A stretch of DNA of 64,000 nucleotides from Laceyella putida (GTDB lineage Bacteria > Bacillota > Bacilli > Thermoactinomycetales > Thermoactinomycetaceae). Position 1 is the first letter of the stretch, and each line of letters starts with the position of its first letter. Below the pieces are notes generated by a model that did no database searches, was not told the origin of the DNA, and was given only the letters and a program-made list of their open reading frames with translations. Position numbers and translations under genes: made by a program. Below are positions 1 through 7,797 of this stretch, one piece after another. The stretch covers positions 1 to 64,000 of the forward strand of contig NZ_JBHTBW010000087.1 of the NCBI RefSeq assembly GCF_042665195.1. Direction: 5' to 3'.

Positions 1-192
1 GCTTACATTGAGCGTTGGTTTCGTACGCTAAAAGAGGAAACGGTTTGGCTCCAAGAATATGGATCGTTCCTGGAAGCTAAACAGGACATTGATCATTACA
101 TAGCTTTTTACAATGATGAAAGACCTCACTCTGCGCTTGGATATCTGTCGCCACGAGAATTTCGTCAATCTGTAACTTCAAACGTTGCATAA
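1..192 (+). CDS. IS3-family transposase OrfB, C-terminal fragment
   Basis: The frame is open from base 1 to a TAA at 190-192 (63 residues). It carries the end of the DDE integrase core: the YNDERPHSALGYLSPREF motif (about residues 38-55) is typical of IS3-family OrfB just before the C terminus. The catalytic Asp residues lie outside the window. Only the 3' end of the element is present, so whether the transposase is intact cannot be judged. Confidence 0.9.
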   Translation, partial: AYIERWFRTLKEETVWLQEYGSFLEAKQDIDHYIAFYNDERPHSALGYLSPREFRQSVTSNVA

Positions 193-194
193 TT

Positions 195-214
195 GTCTGG
201 ACATATGGGGTTCA
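195..214 (+). mobile_element. Probable right terminal end of the IS3-family element
   Basis: Immediately after the transposase stop lies GTCTGGACATATGGGGTTCA. Read from the other strand it starts TGAACCCC, the TGAAC-type terminus seen in IS3/IS150-group elements, and it ends in CA. The partner repeat is outside the window, so this is inferred from one end. The HEPN gene begins 17 bases further on. Confidence 0.55.
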
Positions 215-230
215 TTAAGGAGGGTTTAGA

Positions 231-1475
231 ATGAAACTTCCGATGGAGAAGTGGTTAGAAGAACAAGACGTATCAGAGCAAGCGAAGTCAACTTTCCAAG
301 AGGCCATGATTTGTTATAAGGCAGGGGCTTACCGTGCTGCTTACCTATTCTCCTACTTGTTCTTTATGTTGGTGGTAAGAGATCGAATCTTACAGGCTAA
401 TTATTCTGAAGAGAAGAGAAAACAAATACAAGGGACTCTTAACCTACTTAGAGATGAGGATAAGTGGGAAACAACAGTGATGGAATGTATTAAAAATGAA
501 AACAATAAACGATATGAAACGTTGGAAGTAAAATCGAAATTAAGAAAATATGTTGATTTCTACTGGAGAGAGCTAAGAAACAATTGTGCTCATGCTAAGG
601 ATGGTTATATTGATGCTTCCCACGTTGAGGTATTCTGGCACTTTTTATCGAGTCATATGAATGAATTTGTGGCTATAGGCAGTTTAGAAGATGCGTTGGA
701 ACGAATAAATCGACACTTCGATCCCACTTATACAAGAAGAGGAGCAGATCATACTCCTTTGGTTCAATGGCTTACACGAACGATTTCGGAAGATAAAATA
801 ATCCCGTTGATAAAGGGGATATTTGTGAATTTGGATCTTAGTTTTATTAAAGAAACGAACAAATTTCTATCGGATCTTGTACGAGCAAATCGATTCCGTC
901 CTAAATTTAAGGAATTCCTAGTTCAAGAAGAAAACAATGACTATTTGGTTGATTTTTTAGATGCTATTCCTCAAGAGGTCATTTTATTTACAGATGAAGA
1001 AGACTGGTTTATTCGTAGGATTTGGAAAGAGACGGCTAAAAAACTTGCACTGAATGAAGATGTTTTAATGTTGAATATGTTGAAATTTGACATGATTCCA
1101 GTTGAAGATAGAGAGGAATTTTTTAATCAAATGTTAAGCCTTCAACTTGGATTTTTTTTAGGTTCATTAAATGTTGTTGATATAAAATTCTTGGAGGAAG
1201 TAGGATTTATAAAGTATTTTTATGAAAATGTAATGATAGGTCGGTTAATCAAGGATCAAAAATGGGGAAATAAACCAGGAAACGTAAATAGTGTATTGTT
1301 TTACTTAAAAACATATGGATGGGATAAACAAATCGTGACAAATATTCAAAACGCTTTTTTTGGTCAATATTTATGGGGAAGCTTAAAAGATGAACTCAAA
1401 AAGGACTCATTTAGACAGCAATATCAAACTGTGTGTGAAGAAGCCGGCGTAAAAGCAAATGACAGGATTTTATAA
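231..1475 (+). CDS. HEPN-domain protein, possible anti-phage RNase
   Basis: This 414-residue protein has an N-terminal helical domain (about residues 15-140) ending in RNNCAH at residues 116-121. That fits the Rx4H signature of HEPN ribonucleases, with the polar Asn after Arg that active members usually have. The remaining 270 residues are acidic and helical and I do not recognise them. The start is supported by AAGGAGGG 5-12 bases upstream. The gene is AT-rich, stands alone between an IS end and the prophage lysis genes, and converges on the endolysin. HEPN proteins commonly act as RNA-cleaving toxins or abortive-infection effectors. A defence role here is inference from motif and location. 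Confidence 0.65.
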   Translation: MKLPMEKWLEEQDVSEQAKSTFQEAMICYKAGAYRAAYLFSYLFFMLVVRDRILQANYSEEKRKQIQGTLNLLRDEDKWETTVMECIKNENNKRYETLEVKSKLRKYVDFYWRELRNNCAHAKDGYIDASHVEVFWHFLSSHMNEFVAIGSLEDALERINRHFDPTYTRRGADHTPLVQWLTRTISEDKIIPLIKGIFVNLDLSFIKETNKFLSDLVRANRFRPKFKEFLVQEENNDYLVDFLDAIPQEVILFTDEEDWFIRRIWKETAKKLALNEDVLMLNMLKFDMIPVEDREEFFNQMLSLQLGFFLGSLNVVDIKFLEEVGFIKYFYENVMIGRLIKDQKWGNKPGNVNSVLFYLKTYGWDKQIVTNIQNAFFGQYLWGSLKDELKKDSFRQQYQTVCEEAGVKANDRIL

Positions 1476-1497
1476 TGTCTTTGACTTAAAAGAAAAG

Positions 1498-1519
1498 TTC
1501 ACATATTGCGTCCAAAAAC
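1498..1519. repeat. Dispersed intergenic motif, copy 1
   Basis: TTCACATATTGCGTCC followed by an A-run. Similar copies lie at 12641-12660, 36601-36620, 53066-53088 and 62425-62447, all between genes. Function unknown. Confidence 0.5.
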
Positions 1520-1522
1520 AGG

Positions 1523-1546
1523 GGCCGGCCAAATAGACCGGCTCTT
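1523..1546. terminator. Terminator between HEPN and endolysin genes
   Basis: GCCGGCC/GACCGGC stem with a 5-base loop, a short T-run on the plus strand and TGTTTTTGG on the minus strand. It can end both convergent genes. Confidence 0.6.
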
Positions 1547-1547
1547 T

Positions 1548-2267
1548 TCAATCTCTAATAAATACCTCAATCCTCTTTGCTTCACTACTCACTGCATGAT
1601 CAACCGCTGCCGTGATCTTGGACACATATGCGGTATCCACCACGAATTTCCCATCCACCATCATACGATACATGGGCTTTGGTTTGGCTGGTGTCTCAGG
1701 AACATAGCTCACTCCAAAATACTCGCATATCCCTTTGGCTGTTGCGACGGCAAACGCTTTTTGCACCTTCGGATCAATCATCTGTCGTGCTTCTACGAGT
1801 CCAGGATCGTCCATGAAGCCATATTCGATGAGCACAGCCGGCATATGGGTCTCACGCAACACATGGAAGTTGGCTGTCTTGACTCCACGGTTTACCCGCT
1901 CCACACCCGACTTTATCAGTTGATTATGAATCAAAGTGGCCGCCCGTTTTCCCTTTGAACTCGTTGCCCAGTAGTAGGTTTCAAGGCCCCGTCCCCCGCC
2001 TGCATTGTAGTGGCAGGAGATGTACAAATCCGCACCTTTCCGGTTCGCAAGGTTCGTTCTTGCTGTCAGGGGCGTGTCTTCATCTGTGGGAGCCACCAAC
2101 AAGGTTTGAAAGCCGCAACGCTTTAACTCTTGATCCAAGAAGTTGACCACGGCTTTGTTGAACTCGTTTTCTCGAATCATTCGTCCATTCAACTGTGGAA
2201 TCGCAGGCGTTCTTTTCCCAGGTGTTTGACTGCCATGTCCGTCGTCCAAACAGATCAAGTAACTCAT
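1548..2267 (-). CDS. N-acetylmuramoyl-L-alanine amidase (Amidase_3 endolysin)
   Basis: A 239-residue zinc amidase that cleaves the lactyl-peptide bond of peptidoglycan at lysis. Expected residues are visible: His11 in DDGHG, Glu35 in RENEFN, His86 in ISCHYNAGG and Glu148 in LIEYGFMDD. Residues 195-239 form a small tail after a proline-rich linker (PETPAKPKP), perhaps a degenerate SPOR-like or wall-binding segment. There is no signal peptide, so export depends on the holin. The start codon overlaps the holin stop (ATGA), so the two are translationally coupled as a classic lysis cassette at the end of the late operon. Confidence 0.95.
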   Translation of the reverse strand: MSYLICLDDGHGSQTPGKRTPAIPQLNGRMIRENEFNKAVVNFLDQELKRCGFQTLLVAPTDEDTPLTARTNLANRKGADLYISCHYNAGGGRGLETYYWATSSKGKRAATLIHNQLIKSGVERVNRGVKTANFHVLRETHMPAVLIEYGFMDDPGLVEARQMIDPKVQKAFAVATAKGICEYFGVSYVPETPAKPKPMYRMMVDGKFVVDTAYVSKITAAVDHAVSSEAKRIEVFIRD

Positions 2268-2671
2268 CGTTCTTCCTCCTTTTCTGCCTTCTCACTGATT
2301 ACCGCAATGGCTTTTTTTAGAACATCGGGAATGGGTAATCCCATCCGTCCTGTGTTTTCGATGATCGAGAGGGCTTCGTTTGCCAAGTAGAAATAGATAC
2401 AGGCACTTTCAAATAGCTCGTTTTGTGTTCCAAGAACACCATCCATGAGATGGCCCAGTGCCACAATCAACAAAATGCTCATCTTCCTTGCGATCCCCTT
2501 GAACCCCACATTGGAAGATAATTTCCCCGCCATTCCTGCTGCTACCCATCCCGTGATAAAGTCCACGGTCATGAAAACACAAAGCGCCGTTAGCAGTTCA
2601 CTCCATCCCCCATACAACAAGGTGAGAAGGGAACCACCCACGGCTGCCATTCCTTTGATCCAACTATTCAT
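2264..2671 (-). CDS. Phage holin (Phage_holin_4 / TcdE-like family)
   Basis: About 135 residues with three hydrophobic segments (starting near GMAAVGGSLLTLLYG, LLTALCVFMTVDFITG and ILLIVALGHLMDG) and a charged C-terminal tail ending KAEKEEER. The VDFITGW motif is characteristic of this holin family. Of several in-frame starts I chose MNSWIK because AGAAGGAAG lies seven bases before it. The gene directly precedes and overlaps the endolysin, confirming its role in timing membrane permeabilisation. Confidence 0.93.
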   Translation of the reverse strand: MNSWIKGMAAVGGSLLTLLYGGWSELLTALCVFMTVDFITGWVAAGMAGKLSSNVGFKGIARKMSILLIVALGHLMDGVLGTQNELFESACIYFYLANEALSIIENTGRMGLPIPDVLKKAIAVISEKAEKEEER

Positions 2672-2709
2672 GTGAACACTTCCTTCTGTCTGATCCACTG
2701 GTGTGCAAG

Positions 2710-3021
2710 TTACGGCCTAAACAATCGATAGTTCAGCCCAAATGCTTCGGCTGCTGTTTCTTTATCCAGTTGATTGCTCGTCATCGAAAATCTACCTGTT
2801 TGAGAAGTGCCGGGTGTGGTCGGTTGTGCATTGTTCTTCAGAAATACACCACGCTCGGTAAAGACCACGAGATGGAAGATTTGTTCACCCATCTCTCCAT
2901 TTTCGATCTTCGTGATGATCGCTGGATAGCTTCTGCCTCCCCAGATGATGTCACCAAACTCGTTATCTTCCGGTGTATACATCACTTGCATTCCAACCTC
3001 ATATCCATGATGCACTGCCAT
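2710..3021 (-). CDS. Phage hypothetical protein between holin and deacetylase
   Basis: 103 residues, start supported by AAGGAGTGATGAGAA-ATG. The first 70 residues look like a compact beta domain (GDIIWGGRSYPAIITKIENG) and the tail is Ser/Thr/Gln-rich. I do not recognise the family. Its place between holin and tail-tip genes suggests a small virion or lysis accessory protein, but no function can be assigned. Confidence 0.75.
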   Translation of the reverse strand: MAVHHGYEVGMQVMYTPEDNEFGDIIWGGRSYPAIITKIENGEMGEQIFHLVVFTERGVFLKNNAQPTTPGTSQTGRFSMTSNQLDKETAAEAFGLNYRLFRP

Positions 3022-3098
3022 TTCTCATCACTCCTTGTCGTTGTTAAACATAAAAGACCTGTTTGTGATAAATCATGGGGGATCTCTCCCCTCTTTCT

Positions 3099-3845
3099 TT
3101 ATTGCCCCGGCATGTGCATATAGTGGAACGGATTGGCCAAGAGTTTATCAAATTGACCAGCCACACTGTGATAACCCACGGCATAGGCTCCGAGAGTCGG
3201 TGCCCACGCCTCATAGCATCGGCAAGCATTGATCACCTTTTGAGTAATCGTTGAATCGGTCGGCACATCTTTCCATCCACCTCCGGGAATAGCCGCTCCT
3301 TTGGCTTCCAGGTCATTCCGTGTAGCCATGGAGATCATGAATCGGATATAGTATGGAATCTTGCCTGCGGTATATAGGTCTTGAAGCGCTTGACCACACA
3401 CGGCATGATCCGGATGGATGTCATGGTACGAAAGGGTATAGTGGTCCGCATCCGGATACAACGCGATGTACTTTTCAATCACGGCTTTGGCTTCATCATA
3501 GGTAATGGTTTCGCCCGTTGCCGGGTCATCCAAATACTCCACATGCTGATTTTCTTTTGGCACGCCCAACTGACCACAGGCATGATGAAACTCGTTAACA
3601 CGCGCTTCTGCCAAGGTATCTTTGGTGAGGGGTTCATATCCTTCTACCGCGGGGTCATGGGTCGCTTTCCAGTATCCTGAATAGGTGGTGCCGTTAATGG
3701 CATCAAGTGCGCCGGTTACCCGTCCATGCGTCATTAGAACCACGTGTGTCGGTCTTCCAGCGGCCACATGTTCCGCAATCGTAATGCCCATGTTCAAGGT
3801 TTCATCATCGGCGTGCGGTGCGTAAAAAATGACTGGTCTACTCAT
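3099..3845 (-). CDS. PIG-L/LmbE-family N-deacetylase carried in the tail module
   Basis: 248 residues with the two metal-binding signatures of PIG-L deacetylases: PHADDE (residues 10-15, normally PHPDDE/AHPDDE) and HPDH (144-147). The family removes acetyl groups from GlcNAc-type sugars using zinc. The RBS AAAGGAGG sits seven bases before the ATG. It lies between the receptor-binding protein and holin genes, where virion-associated wall or capsule enzymes are usually found, so trimming a surface glycan during adsorption is a fair hypothesis. There is no signal peptide. Confidence 0.88.
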   Translation of the reverse strand: MSRPVIFYAPHADDETLNMGITIAEHVAAGRPTHVVLMTHGRVTGALDAINGTTYSGYWKATHDPAVEGYEPLTKDTLAEARVNEFHHACGQLGVPKENQHVEYLDDPATGETITYDEAKAVIEKYIALYPDADHYTLSYHDIHPDHAVCGQALQDLYTAGKIPYYIRFMISMATRNDLEAKGAAIPGGGWKDVPTDSTITQKVINACRCYEAWAPTLGAYAVGYHSVAGQFDKLLANPFHYMHMPGQ

Positions 3846-3865
3846 GTTGAACTCCTCCTTTGAAA

Positions 3866-3892
3866 TAAAAAAAGAGCGAGAATCACTCGCTC
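3866..3892 (-). terminator. Intrinsic terminator overlapping the stop of the receptor-binding gene
   Basis: GAGCGAG-5-CTCGCTC perfect 7-bp stem followed on the minus strand by seven T. The stop codon of the 3883-4761 gene is inside the stem. Confidence 0.85.
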
Positions 3893-4761
3893 AAGAATGT
3901 GAGAGAAAGAGATGGCTGACTTTCACCTAAAACGCCAATATCCAAGTTGACACCTGAGTTTTGAAGAACCAAGGCTTCGATGTAATCCCCTTTGGAAAGG
4001 CGTGTCACCGTGGTAATGGTACGGGTGAAACTGGCGCTACCGGATGGAAATTGTTCTTCCTGAATGACAGTGCTTCCGTTCTTCCGAATGCGATGAATGC
4101 GACTGCCGTTGGTATTCGTTTGCCAGTTGATGCAAAGGGTAGCCAGGTAAAGACCCGTTTTGGGAGCAGTGAGTTTATACCCGCCGTTCCAGATGTTGCA
4201 GTTGTCATAATGTTTGACGGTAAAGAGGACGGAGGTTTCTAGTCCGGATGTGATGGTTTGCGCTGCGCTACGTCCTACCTTTGCCGCGATGGTGAATCCG
4301 GGCCCGATGGAAGGTTCCCGTTCATCTTCGATGGATACGATGGTATTCGTGTTGCTGATCGTGACTTTGGCCAACGGGATATAGTATTTTGCTGATGAGT
4401 TGGGCAAGGTTGGCGGTTGTCCGTCCGTTCCTCCTGGAAGAATCACCAAATCGATTTTGTTTTTCACCCAATCCAGTTCCAGCGTCACACGGTCTACCCG
4501 GTTCCCGCTTGCTCCTTGGTTGGAAGGCGGAGTCAAGGTTTCCGTTGCGGTAGACTCAAAATAATGTCCTTCGATCCACGCTTTCCCTTTGGCCACCTTC
4601 ACTTGAGGATCCGTGCCTTTAGTGACAGCCAAGTCCGCGCTGGTGCTGTCCATGATTTGTCCCTCAACCAAAACCCCATTCGTTCTCCACCATTGAGCCA
4701 TCTTGCTCCATTCTGCTTCCATGACAGGAATCGTATCAAAGGGATAAAAGGTTTTTGCCAT
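3883..4761 (-). CDS. Receptor-binding / tail-tip protein with C1q-like C-terminal domain
   Basis: 292 residues from the ATG (MAKTFYPF) that has AAAGGAGACG upstream. The first ~140 residues (FYPFDTIPVMEAEWSKMAQ onward) match the N-terminal adaptor type found on baseplate upper or tail-fibre proteins. Residues ~150-292 look like a C1q/TNF jelly roll (KLTAPKTGLYLATLCINWQ, later GDYIEALVLQNSG and a final LSLTFLSE). Such domains form trimers that bind host surface ligands. It follows the tail tip genes, as expected for the adsorption device. Confidence 0.8.
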   Translation of the reverse strand: MAKTFYPFDTIPVMEAEWSKMAQWWRTNGVLVEGQIMDSTSADLAVTKGTDPQVKVAKGKAWIEGHYFESTATETLTPPSNQGASGNRVDRVTLELDWVKNKIDLVILPGGTDGQPPTLPNSSAKYYIPLAKVTISNTNTIVSIEDEREPSIGPGFTIAAKVGRSAAQTITSGLETSVLFTVKHYDNCNIWNGGYKLTAPKTGLYLATLCINWQTNTNGSRIHRIRKNGSTVIQEEQFPSGSASFTRTITTVTRLSKGDYIEALVLQNSGVNLDIGVLGESQPSLSLTFLSE

Positions 4762-4780
4762 CGTTCGTCTCCTTTCCAAT

Positions 4781-4805
4781 AAAAAAAGACCTCTTGCGAA
4801 GTCTT
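4781..4805 (-). terminator. Terminator after the membrane-protein moron
   Basis: AAGAC/GTCTT arms with further pairing inside and seven T on the minus strand. It ends transcripts of the 4817-5590 gene. Confidence 0.75.
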
Positions 4806-4816
4806 AAAAATGGTGT

Positions 4817-5590
4817 TTATTCTTTCTGTTCAGTGAGGCGGTAAGGTTTAAAGGAATTAGCTATTTTGAGTAACGTGTTTTTATCATAGGGTTTACCATT
4901 TGTCATGCTGTACATTTCATACCAAAGTCCATTTGATTGCCAAGTTAAAATTCCATCGCCTATCTCATCTTTTGCGTATACAGCAGATATCCCATTGTTA
5001 AATCGAACCGTGGTTCCTTTGCGTTGTGTTGGTTTTTTGGATGATATATCAACCGTGATGATTGGCGCGGTTTCAATGAAGCCGAGCTTTGGTATGCTAT
5101 GGTCATAAGTAATTGATAACTCGTCCAATTCGTAATCCACGGTGGCATAGCTGTAATGAACGGTAAAAGGGAGATGGGTTGGTAATTCTACCTTCCGACC
5201 AAAGTCTTGGACTGCGTCAGGGATCTCCTTTTCAGCCCAAGGACCATAACTGTTAATAAAGAGTAGCATCGAGAGAATAAGAAGGGTTCTTACAACTATC
5301 TCACATTTGCGAAAGCGAGTGCCGATTAACTTCTTGAGTATAATAGGTTGAAATTTCTTGTTTTCTTTTATCATAAAATCGTGAAGAAAGAAGATGATTA
5401 GAAACGGCCACGGCATCCAATCGCGTATCCCAATGTTTTTTTGCCAGAAAGGAGAAAAGAGAAGCAGGAACATTCCAAAGAGAACCAGCCATTTGATATA
5501 AATCGCGAAATACATTTTCTTCAGTTTTGCCAGATCATCGGGATTGGAAAAACGCTCTTTCACTTCTGCCCAGATATGCAACTTGTTCAT
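4817..5590 (-). CDS. Membrane protein of unknown function inserted in the tail module (moron)
   Basis: 257 residues. Residues 25-130 hold three hydrophobic segments (YIKWLVLFGMFLLLF, WMPWPFLIIFFLHDFMI and VVRTLLILSMLLFINSY). The outer C-terminal domain ends LTWQSNGLWYEMYSM...LLKIANSF, which resembles DUF4367-type domains. The gene is more AT-rich than its tail-gene neighbours and has its own terminator and an upstream gap, all typical of a lysogenic-conversion gene expressed from the prophage. Function unknown. Confidence 0.75.
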   Translation of the reverse strand: MNKLHIWAEVKERFSNPDDLAKLKKMYFAIYIKWLVLFGMFLLLFSPFWQKNIGIRDWMPWPFLIIFFLHDFMIKENKKFQPIILKKLIGTRFRKCEIVVRTLLILSMLLFINSYGPWAEKEIPDAVQDFGRKVELPTHLPFTVHYSYATVDYELDELSITYDHSIPKLGFIETAPIITVDISSKKPTQRKGTTVRFNNGISAVYAKDEIGDGILTWQSNGLWYEMYSMTNGKPYDKNTLLKIANSFKPYRLTEQKE

Positions 5591-5676
5591 GGTATGCCTC
5601 GTTTCCTATCTATTTGAATAGAAATAGTTTACGATAAAGTAGTAATGTTAGGAAAGACAATATGAGCATTTGCAGA

Positions 5677-6906
5677 TTAACGTTTTTCCAGTTGAGATAA
5701 CCGCGCTTCCAAGTTGCGGATACGGTCTAATAAGCGAAGAGTGGTTCCGACTCCTGTTGTACCAATCACGGGTTCAATCTGTTCCCCGTTTTGATCCAAT
5801 GTGATCGATACCTCACGCGCAATGTCTTGGATAACCTCTGGTTCCCCTTCGGTATCCTCAATCACGACCGATACTTTGTCGCCCTCTCGATAATCTCTTC
5901 CAAATTGGATAGCTGCCGTGTCGATGGGTTTAATGGATAATCCCGTCTTCTCCGTCTTGTTTTCCAGTTCCTCATAGATGCTATCGATGATCTCTTTCTT
6001 TTCTTCCTCGGTTGGTGCCGCACTACCGGTATTTCGTTTATCCAAGAATCCTTCATGAGTTCCGTAGAATTCACGACTCGGTTCATCCCCGGCCCAAGCG
6101 AAATAACGCGCTTTTCCTTCGCCCCCACCACCAGCAATAATGTAATTGGCTTCCGGCGGTTCTTGGCCATAATCAAATTCCGCGAGATTCCCACGGGATG
6201 GAGAGAAGATGACCCAATTCGATTTATCTTCCGGTTGATAAACTTGGAATTCGATTTTTGGTTCTGAATGATCATCCGTTTCTTGGTTGAATGAGATTTG
6301 AACCACTCGAAAGCCGAGACCCCCACCCTTGATCGCCAAGGCTTTTAAGAGTTCCAATAGGTTATCAAATCGGGCGCGACCTGTGATGGTTTTCCCTTTC
6401 CCACCATCCGATGCCATGCGAAGACGAGGAATTTTGCGTGGATCGGTTGAAGCGGGACCACCATTCACAGACACATACTGATGCATCACCGTTTCCGCTA
6501 TACCTTTAAAGATACTGTAATCCTCGCCATCAAAGGGAGGCGCATATTGGCCAGAAGCATTTTTTGGAACAGCCAACCGCGTCTTCAAATAATACGTATC
6601 ATCGGCACCACCAAGAGTGAGCGTGGTGACTTTCTTTTCCGCAAATTCACCCTTCAAGTTTCGAGGTAGAAAGGGGCCGGAAAAGAGAACCTGGTCATTC
6701 CGTTTCACCACGATGCCAGCACGACCCCCACCTTGACGAAGAAGGGAGAAGATCGGCTTGGCTTGGGGAGAGGTTGCGTTCATGGTGAGGGTGAACGTAC
6801 TCACATCATTGAAACGCTTGATCATCTCCAGCTTTTCAAAGTCGGTAAGCTCCATTAAGATATTGAAGTTTTGATCTCGGATATAGACATTGTATGTCGA
6901 TTTCAT
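5677..6906 (-). CDS. Siphovirus ReqiPepy6 Gp37-like tail protein
   Basis: 409 residues. The opening YNVYIRDQNFNILMELTDFEKLEMIKRFND is the conserved start of the Gp37-like family, which follows Dit and forms the tail hub or baseplate. Residues ~300-345 are acidic and helical (EEEKKEIIDSIYEELENK). The end is a short coiled coil (RLLDRIRNLEARLSQLEKR), likely an oligomerisation helix. It begins four bases after the Dit stop, in the same transcript. Confidence 0.88.
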   Translation of the reverse strand: MKSTYNVYIRDQNFNILMELTDFEKLEMIKRFNDVSTFTLTMNATSPQAKPIFSLLRQGGGRAGIVVKRNDQVLFSGPFLPRNLKGEFAEKKVTTLTLGGADDTYYLKTRLAVPKNASGQYAPPFDGEDYSIFKGIAETVMHQYVSVNGGPASTDPRKIPRLRMASDGGKGKTITGRARFDNLLELLKALAIKGGGLGFRVVQISFNQETDDHSEPKIEFQVYQPEDKSNWVIFSPSRGNLAEFDYGQEPPEANYIIAGGGGEGKARYFAWAGDEPSREFYGTHEGFLDKRNTGSAAPTEEEKKEIIDSIYEELENKTEKTGLSIKPIDTAAIQFGRDYREGDKVSVVIEDTEGEPEVIQDIAREVSITLDQNGEQIEPVIGTTGVGTTLRLLDRIRNLEARLSQLEKR

Positions 6907-6909
6907 TGG

Positions 6910-7797
6910 CTATACCCCCATAAACCAATGCTGATAGGAGACCTGTACAAGGGATTCCTCCGTCGCATTGTTCATCTCAATGGTGATGGTGTTCATACCA
7001 GGTTCCAATAACCACAAATCGGAACCCCATATCAAATCAGGATAGAGAGAGGTTCCATCATTTTTCGTGATCGCTGGCCGGTTTGGATCAACTTTGCTCA
7101 ATGTGTCGATGGTGATGGTTTCGCCTTTACCCAACACGGTGGAGAGTGCCAACCATTTTCCTGTGGTTTTATTCCGCAAGACAATATCTGATCCGGGCCC
7201 TTGAATCACCCAAAGCGGATAGGATTCCACCTCGCCTTGATTGTCCACCACATCCTCTGAAAACACTTGTGAAGAGGAGAGGATGAGTGGGAAGAACGGG
7301 AAGAAGCTACTTTGCAACCCACGGGTGAAGGTCTTCGAGAAGATGCTGGTTGATGCCCAATAAGGATACGGAGCAGTAAAGACCAGCATCATCTTTTGGA
7401 TGGAAGTGGCCGATTCATGAAGAACCGTATTGTTTTCGCTCTCATCCATCACAATCTCGCTACAGATACAAGTGACGGTGCATTCTTCCCCGTCCGGTGC
7501 CGTAGCGACCAAGCGACCCAACCCCTTTTTCGGGTTCAGGATACGGCGAAGGTTCCGCATCCGTTGCCAGAGGTCGGCTCCGTTGGTTCCAAGGACTTGA
7601 ATGGGAATTTCGATTTCAGCCGACTCCGCCACAGTTTCCCGATAGATGCTGCCATCTTGATTCGCCGTCTTGTCCATCACCACAGAAAAAGGAGGCATGA
7701 AAGCCCCCTTTCTGCCGTACAAATATTCAATTTTTCCCGGGTCGTGGAGAAGGATCTCTTCACCAACAGCATTCACAAACTTGATTTGTTCAGACAC
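6910..7797 (-). CDS. Distal tail protein (Dit-like, Sipho_tail family)
   Basis: 295 residues with the Sipho_tail layout: an N-terminal ring domain (residues 1-150, including EIPIQVLGTNGADLWQRMRNLRRILNP) and a C-terminal domain ending in a beta-rich EMNNATEESLVQVSYQHWF. Dit forms the hexameric ring joining the tail tube to the tip. The start overlaps the tape-measure stop by eight bases, and order TMP-Dit-Gp37 is the standard siphophage order. Confidence 0.9.
   Translation of the reverse strand: MSEQIKFVNAVGEEILLHDPGKIEYLYGRKGAFMPPFSVVMDKTANQDGSIYRETVAESAEIEIPIQVLGTNGADLWQRMRNLRRILNPKKGLGRLVATAPDGEECTVTCICSEIVMDESENNTVLHESATSIQKMMLVFTAPYPYWASTSIFSKTFTRGLQSSFFPFFPLILSSSQVFSEDVVDNQGEVESYPLWVIQGPGSDIVLRNKTTGKWLALSTVLGKGETITIDTLSKVDPNRPAITKNDGTSLYPDLIWGSDLWLLEPGMNTITIEMNNATEESLVQVSYQHWFMGV

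Noticed and set aside
1506..2390. Several plus-strand frames over the endolysin and holin
   Set aside because: They are mirror frames of well-recognised minus-strand genes.
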